DNA of 64,000 nucleotides. It comes from Hofstenia miamia (Eukaryota > Xenacoelomorpha > Acoela > Hofsteniidae). The stretch lies in NCBI GenBank assembly GCA_900660155.1, contig CABFPE010000200.1, forward strand, positions 750,672 to 814,671. The letters run 5' to 3'. This document shows positions 34,158 through 46,819 of the stretch, piece by piece. The position numbers were made by a program, and so were the translations under genes. The notes below the pieces were generated by a model. That model did no database searches and was not told the DNA's origin. It saw only the letters and a program-made list of their open reading frames with translations. Every line of letters starts with the position of its first letter. Position 1 is the stretch's first letter.

Positions 34158-35056
34158 CAGATATGAAAGTGGGGTGGGTCGACCCATAGGGCAGGGCGGG
34201 GTGGGATGTCGGGGCGGGTATGGGGCAANNNNNNNNNNNNNNNNNNNNNNNNNNNNNNNNNNNNNNNNNNNNNNNNNNNNNNNNNNNNNNNNNNNNNNNN
34301 NNNNNNNNNNNNNNNNNNNNNNNNNNNNNNNNNNNNNGGGTGGGATGTCGGGGCGGGTATGGGGCAAGATTTTTCTAAAGGGGGTACTGATGGGGCAAAA
34401 ACACTTTTTAGTTGAGACAGATTGAAGTAAGAGATTGCTAATTTTAGAGATTGTAAGTATTTTTTACATTAAAGTTCCCTGCTTAAAAGATTTGATTTTC
34501 TTGGAAATTTAGTCGCATTTTGAAAAAATTAATTGCCATGCATTTTTTCTCTTGGTGAACTTTGATTCTATTCAATGATATCAACAAGATTATGTTGCTT
34601 TGATTTTTAATCAATAGGCTTTGAAATTGGAAGGAGTGCAATTGCCCTTGTATAAAATATTAGCTTTATGAAAAGCTTTTTAGAGTTTAAATTAAATTTC
34701 TTTTATTATTAATAATATTATTAATATGCAGTGGCATCATTATGTTATGAGATTTTTATTGGTAGTAATAGTAGAGATGACTTTAAAAAATGATTCTGTA
34801 TCTTCTAGGAAGTAAGAATTCAAAATATTTGAGTGGTGGTGTGGTGTAGTGCAATGAAAATTGTCATAGAACAAATATGGAACGATAAAATATTGTAAGT
34901 AGTTTTGGAGCAGAATTTTTAAGTAGGCTTATTTGGGGCGGAAGAATATAAAACGTGGGGGCAGATTGCAACACATGGAAGTGGAGCAGTACGCAAAGTC
35001 TGTGGGGCGGGGCAGGGCAGGGCAGTTCACAAAAATCCACCCCAATTTCATCTCTG
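34158..35056. mobile_element. hAT-like non-autonomous element with a G-rich core
   Basis: The ends are inverted repeats: left CAGATATGAAAGTGGGGTGG, right (reverse complement) CAGAGATGAAATTGGGGTGG. An imperfect 8-bp duplication flanks it. CAGAGATG-type ends with 8-bp duplications are usual for hAT transposons. Both subterminal regions are G-rich (GGGCAGGGCGGGG left; GGGGCGGGGCAGGGCAGGG right). A 30-bp G-rich unit occurs on each side of a 109-base N gap (34,229-34,337), so a tandem array is probably collapsed there. No transposase is present. Confidence 0.7.
34229..34337. other. Assembly gap (109 N) inside a G-rich tandem repeat
   Basis: GGTGGGATGTCGGGGCGGGT occurs on both sides of the Ns, so the gap probably hides further tandem units. 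Confidence 0.9.
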
Positions 35057-35064
35057 ACAAATAC

Positions 35065-35961
35065 TAATTATTATTTGACACCTAAATCAATTTGTAGGCA
35101 CTTACGCATGATATTATAGAAAATGAAAATTTTGCCTGATTTAGTCAAATTTTGTTGGCGCGACGCTAATGCATGCAGTAGTTCCCATTGTGACATACAT
35201 CTATTATAAAATGCTTATTTAAGTGAGAATATCCAGTTGTTTTCGATGATTTCAATTACTTTTTCCAAAAGAAGGTATTTAGACTATAATATTAAATATA
35301 TACTTGATTTCATGATTTTGCACTTTGTTTGAGTGGGTAAATTAAAAAACTAAGCCGGTAGCTGTTAATTAAAATAAAAATTTTCAAGGGGTCTAGATCA
35401 GAATTTTTTATAGTTATAATAGTTCTTTCCAAAGACATGAGTAAGTAGCTCCTGACATACCTAATTATATTTTTCTATTATAGCAAGTTTAAGAGATGTC
35501 TTACTCATTGGAGCTTGTAGTTTCAAAGAAGCAACATACCTTTCGCCATTCTAATATTTTAACTGCGGGGAATGCTGAAAAATGACAAAATAAGGTTGCA
35601 CGTTCATTCAAGGACTTTTTTATATGCGTCTTGCTACCGGTTGTTATAGGACTGTCTAAAATAGCTCTTTATTCTCTGCATGATTGTGTTTTTCTTACGG
35701 TTTACATTCACTTGGACTTTGGGAGATGTAGCGTTTCCTGCATTGTTGTTGACTTCACAATACCAACTTGCGTGATCCTAAATTCCAAAACTTATTCTAA
35801 AAATCTGGTAAATTACTTTTTTTCAATAAAAAAAGCAATTATCGGTCTTGAGCAGTGATTAACTTTTCCCACTCTCATTGTTTATTATAAGTTTAAGGTA
35901 AAATTTAGGAGAACAGCTTTCTTAACTGGTAAAATTTATTTACATATCATATGATTGTTCC

Positions 35962-35998
<37 letters not shown>

Positions 35999-36155
35999 TA
36001 CAGTTTCCCTAAAAAATATTAGTGTAAACCTTTATCTAACATAGTACACGGCCAACTATAATTATAATTCTCCATGCATAGTAACAGAAACGGATGGCTT
36101 TTGAAAATCTAAAACCCCTTGCACTTGATATTAATTTTCCAAGCATAGGTAAATA
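35065..36155. other. AT-rich stretch without recognised genes
   Basis: A/T-rich; holds a (TA)n array at 35,966-35,994. Frame 35,631-35,858 has no recognisable motif. Confidence 0.45.
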
Positions 36156-36353
36156 GTGGATAAAATTGCATTAAAACTTCAAATTGGAATATTGCTTCTT
36201 TGCATTGGAGATCATGCCAACGAAATTTTTGCCAAGTTCTTCTGGTCAAGAACCGAAGACAAAAGCCCATTAATTGATGATAAGTCAAAATTCATTTATT
36301 ATTTCAATGCAGACGCCAACGAGGTAGTGGAACTATATCAGTGTTTCAAATGA
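36156..36353 (+). pseudogene. Gypsy gag (capsid) scrap
   Basis: The 65-aa frame contains KLQIGILLLCIGDHANEIF, then W..TEDK, an FIYYF segment and ELYQCF. This is the layout of the Ty3/Gypsy capsid core (LL..IG..A..IF..F.W......KF..YF.....V..ERY.F) known from K02A2.6-like elements. No pol sequence is seen nearby on either side. It is an isolated, old fossil fragment. Confidence 0.45.
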
Positions 36354-36359
36354 GCAAAA

Positions 36360-37815
36360 TCAAAGGGAGGCATTGTTCAATACATAAATTTGATAAGGTC
36401 CGAAGCAACATTACAACTTCGGACAACTATAAGACAGCTTTAAGAAAGACACAATTATATTCTTGGAATAAGATATACGACTTAATGAAAAATTTTTGCA
36501 TTTAATTAAGATTGTTTAGACTTCATTATTGTGAAACAACTATAAAGTTTTTGCAAAAGGAATATTTGATCACTAATGGCAATGACCAAGAATTTAGTAA
36601 TCCCATAGTTATTTCTGACTCTCAACACTACCATCAGATGACGTCAGTCAGTTCATATTGTCTCATTGACTAACTTAAAAATATTTGAAAAGTCTTTTAT
36701 TATTTGTAATTTAAATCCAATCAATAAAATCGTAAAATTTTGAAGAACTTTACCCGTTCAAATACTCTTGTTACTTAATCGTAAAGCTTGGTTATTTTTT
36801 GCCCATAAGTGTATTCGAACGGCTAATAAACGAATAATTCCACGAACGATATACTGTATGTCAACAGTTGAAATTTAATTTTAAAACTATTTTAAAATTT
36901 ACATTAGTTCATTTGTGGTTGTCATAAAACAGTTGAAGCACTAAATAACAGGCTAATCTGTCATAATTGTGGAAAAATAGGCTAAGATTTGTCTATCATC
37001 AACAGCGACAACAAAATACGAACTACAATAATGCGATCTCAATATATCATGAATGGCTGCAAAAAAAGTTTATAAGTATCAACAAATTTCAAAACAAAAT
37101 AGATTCACAGATACTTTAAAGTTACCCATCAAGGCGATACCTTGTTAGGTTCAACAGAATGACAGATGTGATTAACTATATTACTTCAAATGCGGTAGTC
37201 AATGAAATAAATTAACCAACCTTCAACAAATGTAAAGAAAAAACAATTTCATCATTTAAACTTAATAACGTTAGTGGCGCATACAAGGCGCTCTTTGCGG
37301 AGCAATGCTAGCAAAATTCCCCTTTTATTTCTGAGTTAACTTGATGACGAATGTATTTGAAACGAATAAAGAATTTCCTTTTTAAGTAAAGGGGTGATAC
37401 ATTATTAGAGTAATGTGTCAAACTTAATTACATAATGGGCGTATCTATTTTTAAGCGCCGGCGCGACTAAACCGTTTGTAATCAGTGACGTCGACCCGAC
37501 TAAACCCGATTCATTATTTGACAGTTGAAAGTAATTATTTTGTTTTCTACAGTCAACGCGTATTTTTTATATTCTGTGTGCAATGCGATTGGCTGTATCT
37601 TTCGAAGAATAAGCCTTTTTTGTTTTGAAATCCGACATTCTAGTATTCTATTTTTGGCACGATATTCAATTCCCCTTCAACACTAATAATCTGAAACATT
37701 CTGCCAATTACGTTATTTTAATAACAATTAAAAGACTAACTTTGTTTAATTAGTCGAAACAAAAAAACTGAAATCCTAAAAATGAGTGATCTCCATCACC
37801 TAGAATACGTCCTTA
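36360..37815. other. AT-rich stretch, nothing recognised
   Basis: No gene or repeat recognised. A locally GC-richer patch at 37,450-37,520 contains two similar CG-rich segments (CGCGACTAAACCG and GACCCGACTAAACCCG). Confidence 0.4.
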
Positions 37816-37823
37816 AATTTAAA

Positions 37824-38074
37824 ATATATATATATAATAATATATATATATAATAATAATAATATATATATATATAATATATATAATATTATATAATATA
37901 TTATATATAATATATATAATATATAATATATATAATATAATTATATTATATATAATATATATATATATATATATTATAATATATATAATAATAATATATA
38001 ATAATAAATATATATATATAATAATATATATATATATAATATATAAATAATATATATAATAAATATATATATAA
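37824..38074. repeat. Complex TA/TAA low-complexity array
   Basis: About 250 bp made only of A and T, mixing TA dinucleotide runs with TAA/ATT interruptions. It is nearly self-complementary and could fold back. The long open frame on the minus strand (Ile/Tyr only) is an artefact of composition. Confidence 0.95.
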
Positions 38075-38083
38075 AGCTCCAAA

Positions 38084-40890
38084 GATGAGAAAAACTACTG
38101 TAGACTTTCTTTCTGCAATGGTTGCCTTCAATATAGCGTTTTGCTGGACCAGGACTTTTTTTATTTCAGTCATATTTAGTCCCGTTAGATTCGGTGCAAG
38201 GCGTTGTACATGATACCTTGATTCGGTTCCTCTCTCCTGACGCTTTCTGGTTCCATAATCCTATTGCTCCCACGGAATGGCTTCGATTTTGACCAAAATG
38301 TACAAAGATTATGAGTGATATTCAAAAATCTGTGGTACCAGGTTCGTCATTTTTGGTCCCAGGTCCCAAATCCATGGGGCAATAAATCTCATGGGACTAG
38401 ACGGTCCCACTGAACCTTACATCACCGAACAAAAAAGTTATGGAAACACGATTTTTTAAGAACAAATGATGACTTGATAGGAAAATTCCCACCTCAATGC
38501 TGAAAAACATGCTCCTTCTGAGTCGCCATTTGGTTCAAAAACGATTTTTTAAGGAATTTAACGTTCTAAACTCAGAATCAAGTGGTACGAAGGCTGGCAA
38601 TTTGAAGACCCCCATTTCTGTTCACATAAAAGCTGTCCAATCAAAATTAAACAATAATTTTGGGAAATTTATATGTAATCTGGAAGTACAATGAATATGA
38701 TGTATAGTCTTGTATCAGAATATGTTTTTGATATAATATTTGCTGAAATTGCTAAGGTTCATCGTGAAATTTTGCTAACAGTCATTGGTGTTACATGGCA
38801 AATACGTTTGATCACAAAATTATTGTATCTAAGTACTTCAGCTGCACCATACATATAAAAGTCAAGTGCTAAGAACATGAGTTTTACTTGCTAAAAAGTA
38901 TGTAAAATATGGTATGGTGCTAAAATGTTTTCATTTAATTTATCAATGCAAGATTGATGTTGTCTGTACCTCTTTTTGATGAAATGTAAATGAAGCAATT
39001 TCTGTTTGTCTTCCTGATGCATTGAAAATATTAACAATACAGGTGATTTAGTTTATCCAAATAAGACTAAACCAACCTTTTTTGAAACATAAATTTATCA
39101 GATGGTTATGTGCATCTTCTCTTTTATCTAGACCTGTGGGAGGAATAAATCTATTTGACAACTAATAATCTTCTAGGTCCATAGTTTTGATATAGCCTTA
39201 ATTTAGGAATGGGCAAGCTAACTCCAAAATGACTGCTTCAGGGATTGTGGACTTTGTCTTTTCGGCATCAGTAATGTATATGGTAATACATTAAGAAAGA
39301 GTTCCATGCATGTCTAACAATAGCAAAACAATAATCTGCTTTTCACCGGACAAAGTTTGATTTCCTTGAAAAATTCTTCTGAAAAACAAATATTTCTTGG
39401 GCAAAAAAACCTTTTTAATGTACGATCTATGTGAGTTATGACGACTTACAAGTATATGCAAGCAAATGAATTCAGAATTTATTTCCAGTGCAAAATTTTC
39501 CTCAAGTATATTATTATTATCAATATTATTTAGTCTTATGACCACTCTTCTGCTTCTTCCATAATTTCACCTCAAAGCATCAAAGCGATCTAACTCATTT
39601 TGAGGATTGATATATCTTTTCAAACCAAGGGGTTGATGATACTTTTGCTAGTTTGTGTGGTTCTGATTGTTAGCAATTTGTAACTGATCTTACAGTTAAC
39701 ACTTCTGAATATTCTTGCATTATTTTTACATCACTGTTAACATCGAGCATATTTTATGCTCAATATTAGAGCTCAAAAATTCAAAATTCATTTTCAGATA
39801 AATGGGAGAATGCATGAAAATCACGTGACCATTCTTTAGATACACTTCACTTTGAAGACATATACCAGATGCTAGAATAATGAAAACATCTATTGAACTA
39901 ATAATACCACGAAATCTAGAATTTATTTAAGACTAATGTAATATTTTTTTAATTTTCGCATGATTAAAGATGTAATCTATGGAATACCTGCATTCAAATC
40001 CTTTTAAGCTTTAACTTGCAACAATTTCCTTACATAATCCATTTATCAGGGGGGGTATTTTGAAAACTAAGACATTCAGGCCATTGCTACCAAAATTTTA
40101 AGGTTTGTTTCATTAGAAAATATTCATTCTGGTTGTGGGGCAAAAAAGTAAATTGCGGGCCACAGTTTTTAACTAATCTTGAAAGTAGTATATTTTAAAG
40201 AGTTTCAGGTATGATATCAGTTTTTTTGTAGTTATTTTTCAAAACTATTCCAGGCTCTCTAAAATATATATTAAATTTGTTGTTGTTTCATATACATTCT
40301 ATTTGGGCCAATATTCGATAAAGTACATGAGCTGCTGGTCGAGAGTGACCAAAAAAATTGTCCGCCTTCACCCTTGTATATGACAGAGACTGTGAATTAG
40401 AAAGTCTAAAAAATCAGCTTTACACTATTTAGAAGGAAAGAGACACATGTTTTATTAAAAATACAGGTGCCAAAATTGGATGACGGATAAAAAAATTATA
40501 TCTGTTATTAGTTCTTATAATGTATAGAAGGAGCGTTAAAAAATAAGAATGGCGCTGATTTATATGCCAGCTTAGATCAACTAGTTTGTAAAAGTCTATT
40601 TTCGAACTATCCAGAAAGTAATATATCGTTAATTATACTTTTTCAATTAGACACCAGTGAGACCGCACATTTTCGGCCCCGTCAAATGTTCAAATTGAAT
40701 ATTGAATGTATATATAGATTAGCAAACATAAGATACTATCAAATAGTTAATCAAATTGGTCCTGGTTGAAATGGAAAAAGTTAGACGTAGTCCCGCACTG
40801 GTTTCGTTCTGCACTTTCTTCTTTCTTACTTTAATCGGTCTCAATCTCGCCGAATCGTGACGAATAATGGAACCTACCCCCCCCCCTTCC
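38084..40890. other. AT-rich stretch without recognised genes
   Basis: A less A/T-rich patch at 38,180-38,420 includes TGGTACCAGGTTCGTC and TTTGGTCCCAGGTCCC, a possible old repeat. A 65-aa frame at 38,497-38,694 has no motif. I see nothing else. Confidence 0.4.
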
Positions 40891-40896
40891 CCCGCC

Positions 40897-41177
40897 AAAG
40901 ATGGAAATGGGCTGAGAAATTTTAAAAAGTTCCCAGCGCATCTATTTTAAATTTTGAACCCATTTTAAGCCCATACTTAAAAATGACAATCGTACAAAAA
41001 GACAGTTATGGCTAATTTCTATTTTAGATTGGTATTAATATGCTTTAAGTTGCAAAAATGCACATACAATTTTTACCAAAAAAATTATCAAACACGTTTG
41101 AGCCCATGAAATTTCGTCTCAAACCCAGCCCAGCCAATACCAGCCTATGAACAGCTAAGCCCATTTCCATCTCTGCC
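40897..41177. mobile_element. hAT-like MITE
   Basis: About 280 bp with inverted ends: left CAAAGATGGAAATGGGCT, right (reverse complement) CAGAGATGGAAATGGGCT. These are hAT-style termini. It is flanked by C-rich sequence on both sides (CCCCCGC / CCCCCACC), so the target duplication cannot be fixed. No coding sequence. Confidence 0.6.
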
Positions 41178-41179
41178 CC

Positions 41180-43065
41180 CACCCCAGAACTCTATTTTGT
41201 ATGATATAATTCTATAATTATTTCTTCAAGTCTTTGAAAATTTGAAATTTCCACACATGTATTCAGAATCCATTTTGCTCACTCAATATTGACTTAAAAT
41301 TGGAAGCACTCATTATGTTAAAATTCGATATGTCAATAATTGCAACAAATATTTTCACAAAATACTTCATGGGAAATATGTTGCACTATGTAAACATCTG
41401 TCAGATATAGCCTTAAAATTGTAAGTTTCTAAAATGATTAAGTTCTTATTCCATTAGACTAATATTGCTATTGGATTAATTAACAAAATTGTGAGACATC
41501 TAGCGAGAGGAGATATATACAGATCACATATAATAAAAGAAGCTAGTTTTCTTACGCCGTTATCAAAGGAATATTACTCAATCTTCATCAATTTAAGAAC
41601 AGAATGAATTTTCTGAAACGTATTAGAAAAATTTTGGTTAGATTAGGTTATCTTGAGCAATATTTTTTGCATATTAAGTACATTTTTGAATATGAGACAA
41701 TGAAACTTACTTCTTCTGATAAATTGTGCACAACAATTGATGATTCATAACTCCACTTTGAATGTAAAACTTGGTTGCGATACCTAAACAACAGATGTAA
41801 AAATTAAAAAAAATTCAAGTTAAGCACCAATTTCAAATATTGTTGCAATGAAAAGCGTATTATGGCAGGTTGTCATTTTCGTCAGATGTTTTACAATGAG
41901 ACCAAATTTGACTATATTGATAAATTGGTCATAAATCTCACATTTTATAATTATATAAAACGCCAACTGTGTACAACGCTTAGTACAATTGCACTCAAAG
42001 CCGAATGCATTGAATAATTTGTGTAAACGCTTGGTTCTTCAATTGCAAACCATAAAAAAACTGGATGCATTAGGTATATTACTGAACAGCATAAAAAGGC
42101 CATCAGGTTGTTCTGATCTTTACAAAAATCATAAATACATACATAAAATATTGGTTTATATATTCACTTCGAATTGACTCGGGGATATAATAAATTTCGG
42201 ACATTTTAATTACATTCACAATAAAGCTACATTGCAATAATTTCATTAGAAGCAGTTAGTTCTTATACATTTACAAATTAATTTTTAGCGTTCACACATC
42301 AACACTAATTGATTTTGCATCTATAACAATGAATATAGCAAAAATTGTGTAATTTATGGTGGGTCGCATAGCTAATATATATATCACGTTTAATATGAAA
42401 TTGGGTTTTAAGATGATGAAAATTACTTTTCAAAACTTTATGGTATCATTTGCTAAAGGCCATTGTAAAGGACAACGAAGATAAAAATTGCAAAGTATTT
42501 TACAACAGGTTTACCCTAGCTAAACACTAGAAGACAACGTTCACATTACATCAAGCGAAATAAATTAATCGAATAGACTGGCGTATATACTTTCGACTTC
42601 ATTTTTGAATATCTCTGACATTTTAATAACTTTTAAATGAATAACGTTTAAATTAAATTGCAATGAAACTTCATTCTTTCTACTCTTAGCAGTAATTTGT
42701 TAATGGGAAAATGCGGCAAGCCTGAATTTTATAAGCGCTTCGGTGAAGACTTTGAATTTTAAATGAATTTAAAAGCTTTCACAGCAAACAACATTATCAA
42801 GTAGGACCTCAAGATATACATCAAGGATTTAAATTAGTGTTTGCGTTGATAGAGTGCTGTAGAGAATGCATTTAGAAGTATTTTGCTATCTTCTGAAATG
42901 CATAATACTAAACTGTAGAGCTGAATTTAATTAAAGCATTTAACAAATATTTCTAAAGATGCTACAAAAATAGATCATCAATAATTTATTGCAGATAATT
43001 CCAAGTTTGAAATGGAATTTGTCATTTGGTATTCTTTCGAGTCGTCCGTTTTGTATACATTCTGG
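41180..43065. other. AT-rich stretch, nothing recognised
   Basis: No gene, repeat pair or structure recognised; the 62-aa frame at 41,989-42,177 has no motif. Confidence 0.4.
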
Positions 43066-43073
43066 TCAAAGCC

Positions 43074-43249
43074 CAGGGGCGTATGTAGGATTTTTTGATG
43101 AAGTCATGACCAACATTTTTGAAAATATTGAGGAAATAGACCCTAAATGCATTTGAAGACATTAGATTTTAAGTTTTTTATTTGTTTTACTGAAAATATT
43201 TTGAATTAGAATGTTAAAATCAATCTTGAATACCTAACGTCCGCCACTG
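43074..43249. mobile_element. Short hAT-like MITE
   Basis: Left end CAGGGGCGTATGTAGGATTT, right end in reverse complement CAGTGGCGGACGTTAGGTAT: an inverted repeat of the CAGTGGCG type common in hAT MITEs. Flanks TCAAAGCC and TCAAGAAC match at 5 of 8 positions. About 176 bp, no coding sequence. Confidence 0.5.
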
Positions 43250-46200
43250 TCAAGAACTAAATAAAATTAGTTATTTCTGGTATGGTTAATACCTCCTTAC
43301 AATCAAAACTCAGAGATGCCAATATGATTATTGATTTTAGTATTATCAACTTAATTATATTTTTAAATAGTTTATGAAAAACAAAACAGAAAATTAAATA
43401 TTTTTGACATGATACAATAAGTCTGGTTTTTGAAGTTTCTGGCAAGATTCTGTTTTTCTAGATGAAGGAAGGCATCCAGATTTGACTCCCCGTTTAGCCA
43501 CTGTCGGCGATGGTAAAACATAAACAATAAAATAGCAATTTTTGATAACTGTAGCCATTTCATTTTTTTGAAGCAAAGAAGCCAAGGTGCCTATATTTGA
43601 ATCAAATTTGGTAACAACACAGGGATATTCTTAGCGTTGTGCTTTATTCCAAAGCTTGTGATCAAGGAAGGCCTTAACAATGTGAAATTTTTTATGGGAA
43701 TGGGACCCTCTTTCGCTCATTTAAATTTAAAAGAGAGCGATTGCTTAAATAGAAAGGAAAAACTTTTTACACTTTTAAAATATGCAAAAATATGATAAAA
43801 CAAAGAAAATACCAGACTGTATCTAGCATTAATCAATTTTATGCTCACTACAATAAATATTACAATTTATATAAATCTTTTCTTGCAAAATTTCGACTAC
43901 TAGCTACCTCAATGAACATGCAGTAAAATATTTTTCAACGCAACCATCTGAAAAATAGTGCTGAGAAAAATTCCATGAATAGAAAAGTATATGCCTAAAT
44001 GTTTTTTACAAGATATTTTTATACATTATTCTTAGTATAAAGGCAATTTATGTTGGGGAGAAATGTATAGGGAACATAAACTTTATCTACAATACCCTTA
44101 AGGAATAAATGCAAAGTTGGTAGGTTTTGAAGTCTAATAGGCAATTTAATACATCCAAAATTTCAAAATATACTTCAAATCTTTACCATGTGATAAACGT
44201 AATCAACTTTCTTTATATAATTAACAAACCATCTGCTTTGTGGTAGACATTTAATAACCTTTATTTGGGTGGCACAAATTCCAATTTTGAAAAGTTCTAT
44301 AAGTGTTAAAATCGTTTGTATGTGTTGTTACAAGTTGCATTTTACATATTCCTCCCAAACCCTCAATTTATAATTTATTTTTAATTTGCAATACTTGTTG
44401 GTATAAATATTAAAATTGGAAAATTAAAAACATCAATCATTTCTTAGGAATTAGAATTGAAAAAAAGGTAGCTTCATATACTCATTGTTATATATTTTTT
44501 ATTACATTCCATGATACAATTGAATGAAAAAATCATTCGAAGAGTTGATAAGCTAAATAAATTTATATACAAAATAAGGACAAAATAAATAACAATTTAT
44601 GTAAATGTAACAGAGGTTAATTAACTTTATCAACGCCCCCGATTTTAGCGAGATTTGAATTTTATCTAAATAATTAAGTGTGAAACAATTTTTATCTATA
44701 AACGCATCAATTAACCCGCATACCTGTATGGAGGGAATTATAATAATGCATTACTTATGCATGTCATGTTGATTAATAATTGCTGATCAATTCAGCAATG
44801 CATTAAGTTGACGCCCATTTGTGGATAATTTTCGTTAAGTCAAAATGGATAGCAGCAGTTATTAACGGAGAATTCCGCAGAGTAAAGAAGTTAAAACGCG
44901 TAAAGTCAAAGATTTTGATTAGAGCAACGACATACCGCCCGCTAAATTTTTAATTTCCGCCCTTTAATGCTGAATTTTTTGTAATGATTCTACCCTTGCA
45001 GCGTCTTTGTTAAATGGAGTTAGTTTCAAAGTGTTTTATTGAGCTTTTGAACATGAATATATTATATTGTAAAGTAAACAGCATATATAACATATTCCAA
45101 ATTTTCATAAGGTCAATTGTTGTCTTTTGTAAAGATATATTAAGCTTGCTGAAGCTACGTATATCTTGCGCTTGAGGGACAACAAATTATAAAGTTAATT
45201 GTTTTAGCGGAGTTTTCGCTTTCTAAGCTTCTGTTGTATCTCTGCAGAAGACTTTCAATTTACTTCAGAATTCACTTATGAACTTTCAAAGTTGTGCATT
45301 CCATTGGGTTTTCGTTAATGCTGAATCTCAAGGGTGTATATGTTAGGGCCTTAGTGTTCCTTCTCTCATGGCCCCCTTTCCTGACTGAATATTTCAGTAG
45401 GAGTATGAAAATATAGCATTTCATCCCTAGAAAATAATGAAAAATACCCTAAATCTAAATAAAGTTATCAGTTTTGGTAGGTTTGTTTCATTTCAATGGG
45501 TATTGTAACAATTCTAAGTGTGATAATTTCACAATTTTCTTTGTAAAAAATTAAGTTAATGTTGGAAAGTTAGAATAGTTTTCCATGATAAACGAATTTT
45601 CTAAATTCATTATCATTAAAAATAAAAAACCAGATGCAAACCAAATTAAAATTGTTTTAAAAAATGAGAGAAATTTTCATATTTCACTCATTCGCAAAAT
45701 TTTTTGGAATTATTATATTTGCAACAATTAATATTTCAAATACTCTCTTGCAAAAAGAAGTTCATTGTTAGTTCTTCCTAAGGATTGACAATTCGCAAAT
45801 GCAAGTTAATTTTCCAAACTAGCATTAAATTATCATTGAGTAATTATTTTTTAATTTTACAAATAGCTTAAATATTCAATCATTAAGAGAAAGTCATCTC
45901 AAGGTTTTATCGGCAATTAAAATTTAGAAAATAATTGAAAATTTAAAATTAATTGTAAAACACATTTCCCTCGCTCTTGAGGCAAATTAAAAAATCATAT
46001 CATTGGTGAGAGTACTGGTTTGTTTTAAACTAAGTGGTTGTAAAGTACAACTTATAAATATCCAAAAAGGAAAAATTTTTGATACGTTCAACTCTCAAAT
46101 TGAAATTTATGTTATCATTATAAGTTACACTCTTCTATTCATTTGAACTAATTACATTAATTTTTTTCAAAAATTTGTCTCAGATCTTAAAAATTTTTTT

Positions 46201-46781
46201 ATGTATATTTAAAACAATACAAAACGTGTATTCACATCATTAGTCTTTTAAAACTATGCTGCTGATTAATAACTGTGTGAAATAAATTCGTAAACCATAT
46301 CACATATCATTATATAATAAATAATAACAATAAATATAATTCCGAGATGAAAGTTAGGAAATACCTTGTCAAAAACATACCGACACGAAATCCTGCCCAT
46401 CACACTAATTCTAATGTAAGCAGTAGATACTAAGTACTATATGTACATAACATAAAATGAAACAGGAATTTCTGCTTTTATATTTTATCCTCTGTTGGCT
46501 TGCACCAGAAGTTTTCAGAAATTCCCTAAAGAAAGTAGATATTCTTAGTTTACTGCACGGACTTAGCAATAAATGAGTCAGAGAAGTTCAACCTGTTTAC
46601 GAAGTAATACAATCGTTATCATCTTTAAGTCAACAGCCTTAGTCACATCATGTTCAGAGCACTTAATTTTAAAAGCCTTTTTTAAACATATCTGATGCTA
46701 TTCTAATATTTTTTATTAATGGAAATCCAAGTGAATAATTTTAGGATAACAATATGGAATGTAAATGTATACATTGTACAT

Positions 46782-46788
<7 letters not shown>

Positions 46789-46817
<29 letters not shown>
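46789..46817. repeat. (TA)n microsatellite
   Basis: About 29 bp of alternating TA. Confidence 0.9.

Positions 46818-46819
<2 letters not shown>

Noticed and set aside
34117-34425. Open frames running through N gaps
   Set aside because: They exist only because Ns are translated as X; the flanking sequence is G-rich transposon repeat.
37819-38173. Ile/Tyr-only frames over the TA array
   Set aside because: Composition artefact of a TA/TAA repeat.
40020-40160. G-rich segments flanking an AT-rich stretch as a MITE
   Set aside because: The ends are not inverted repeats of each other and no target duplication is visible.
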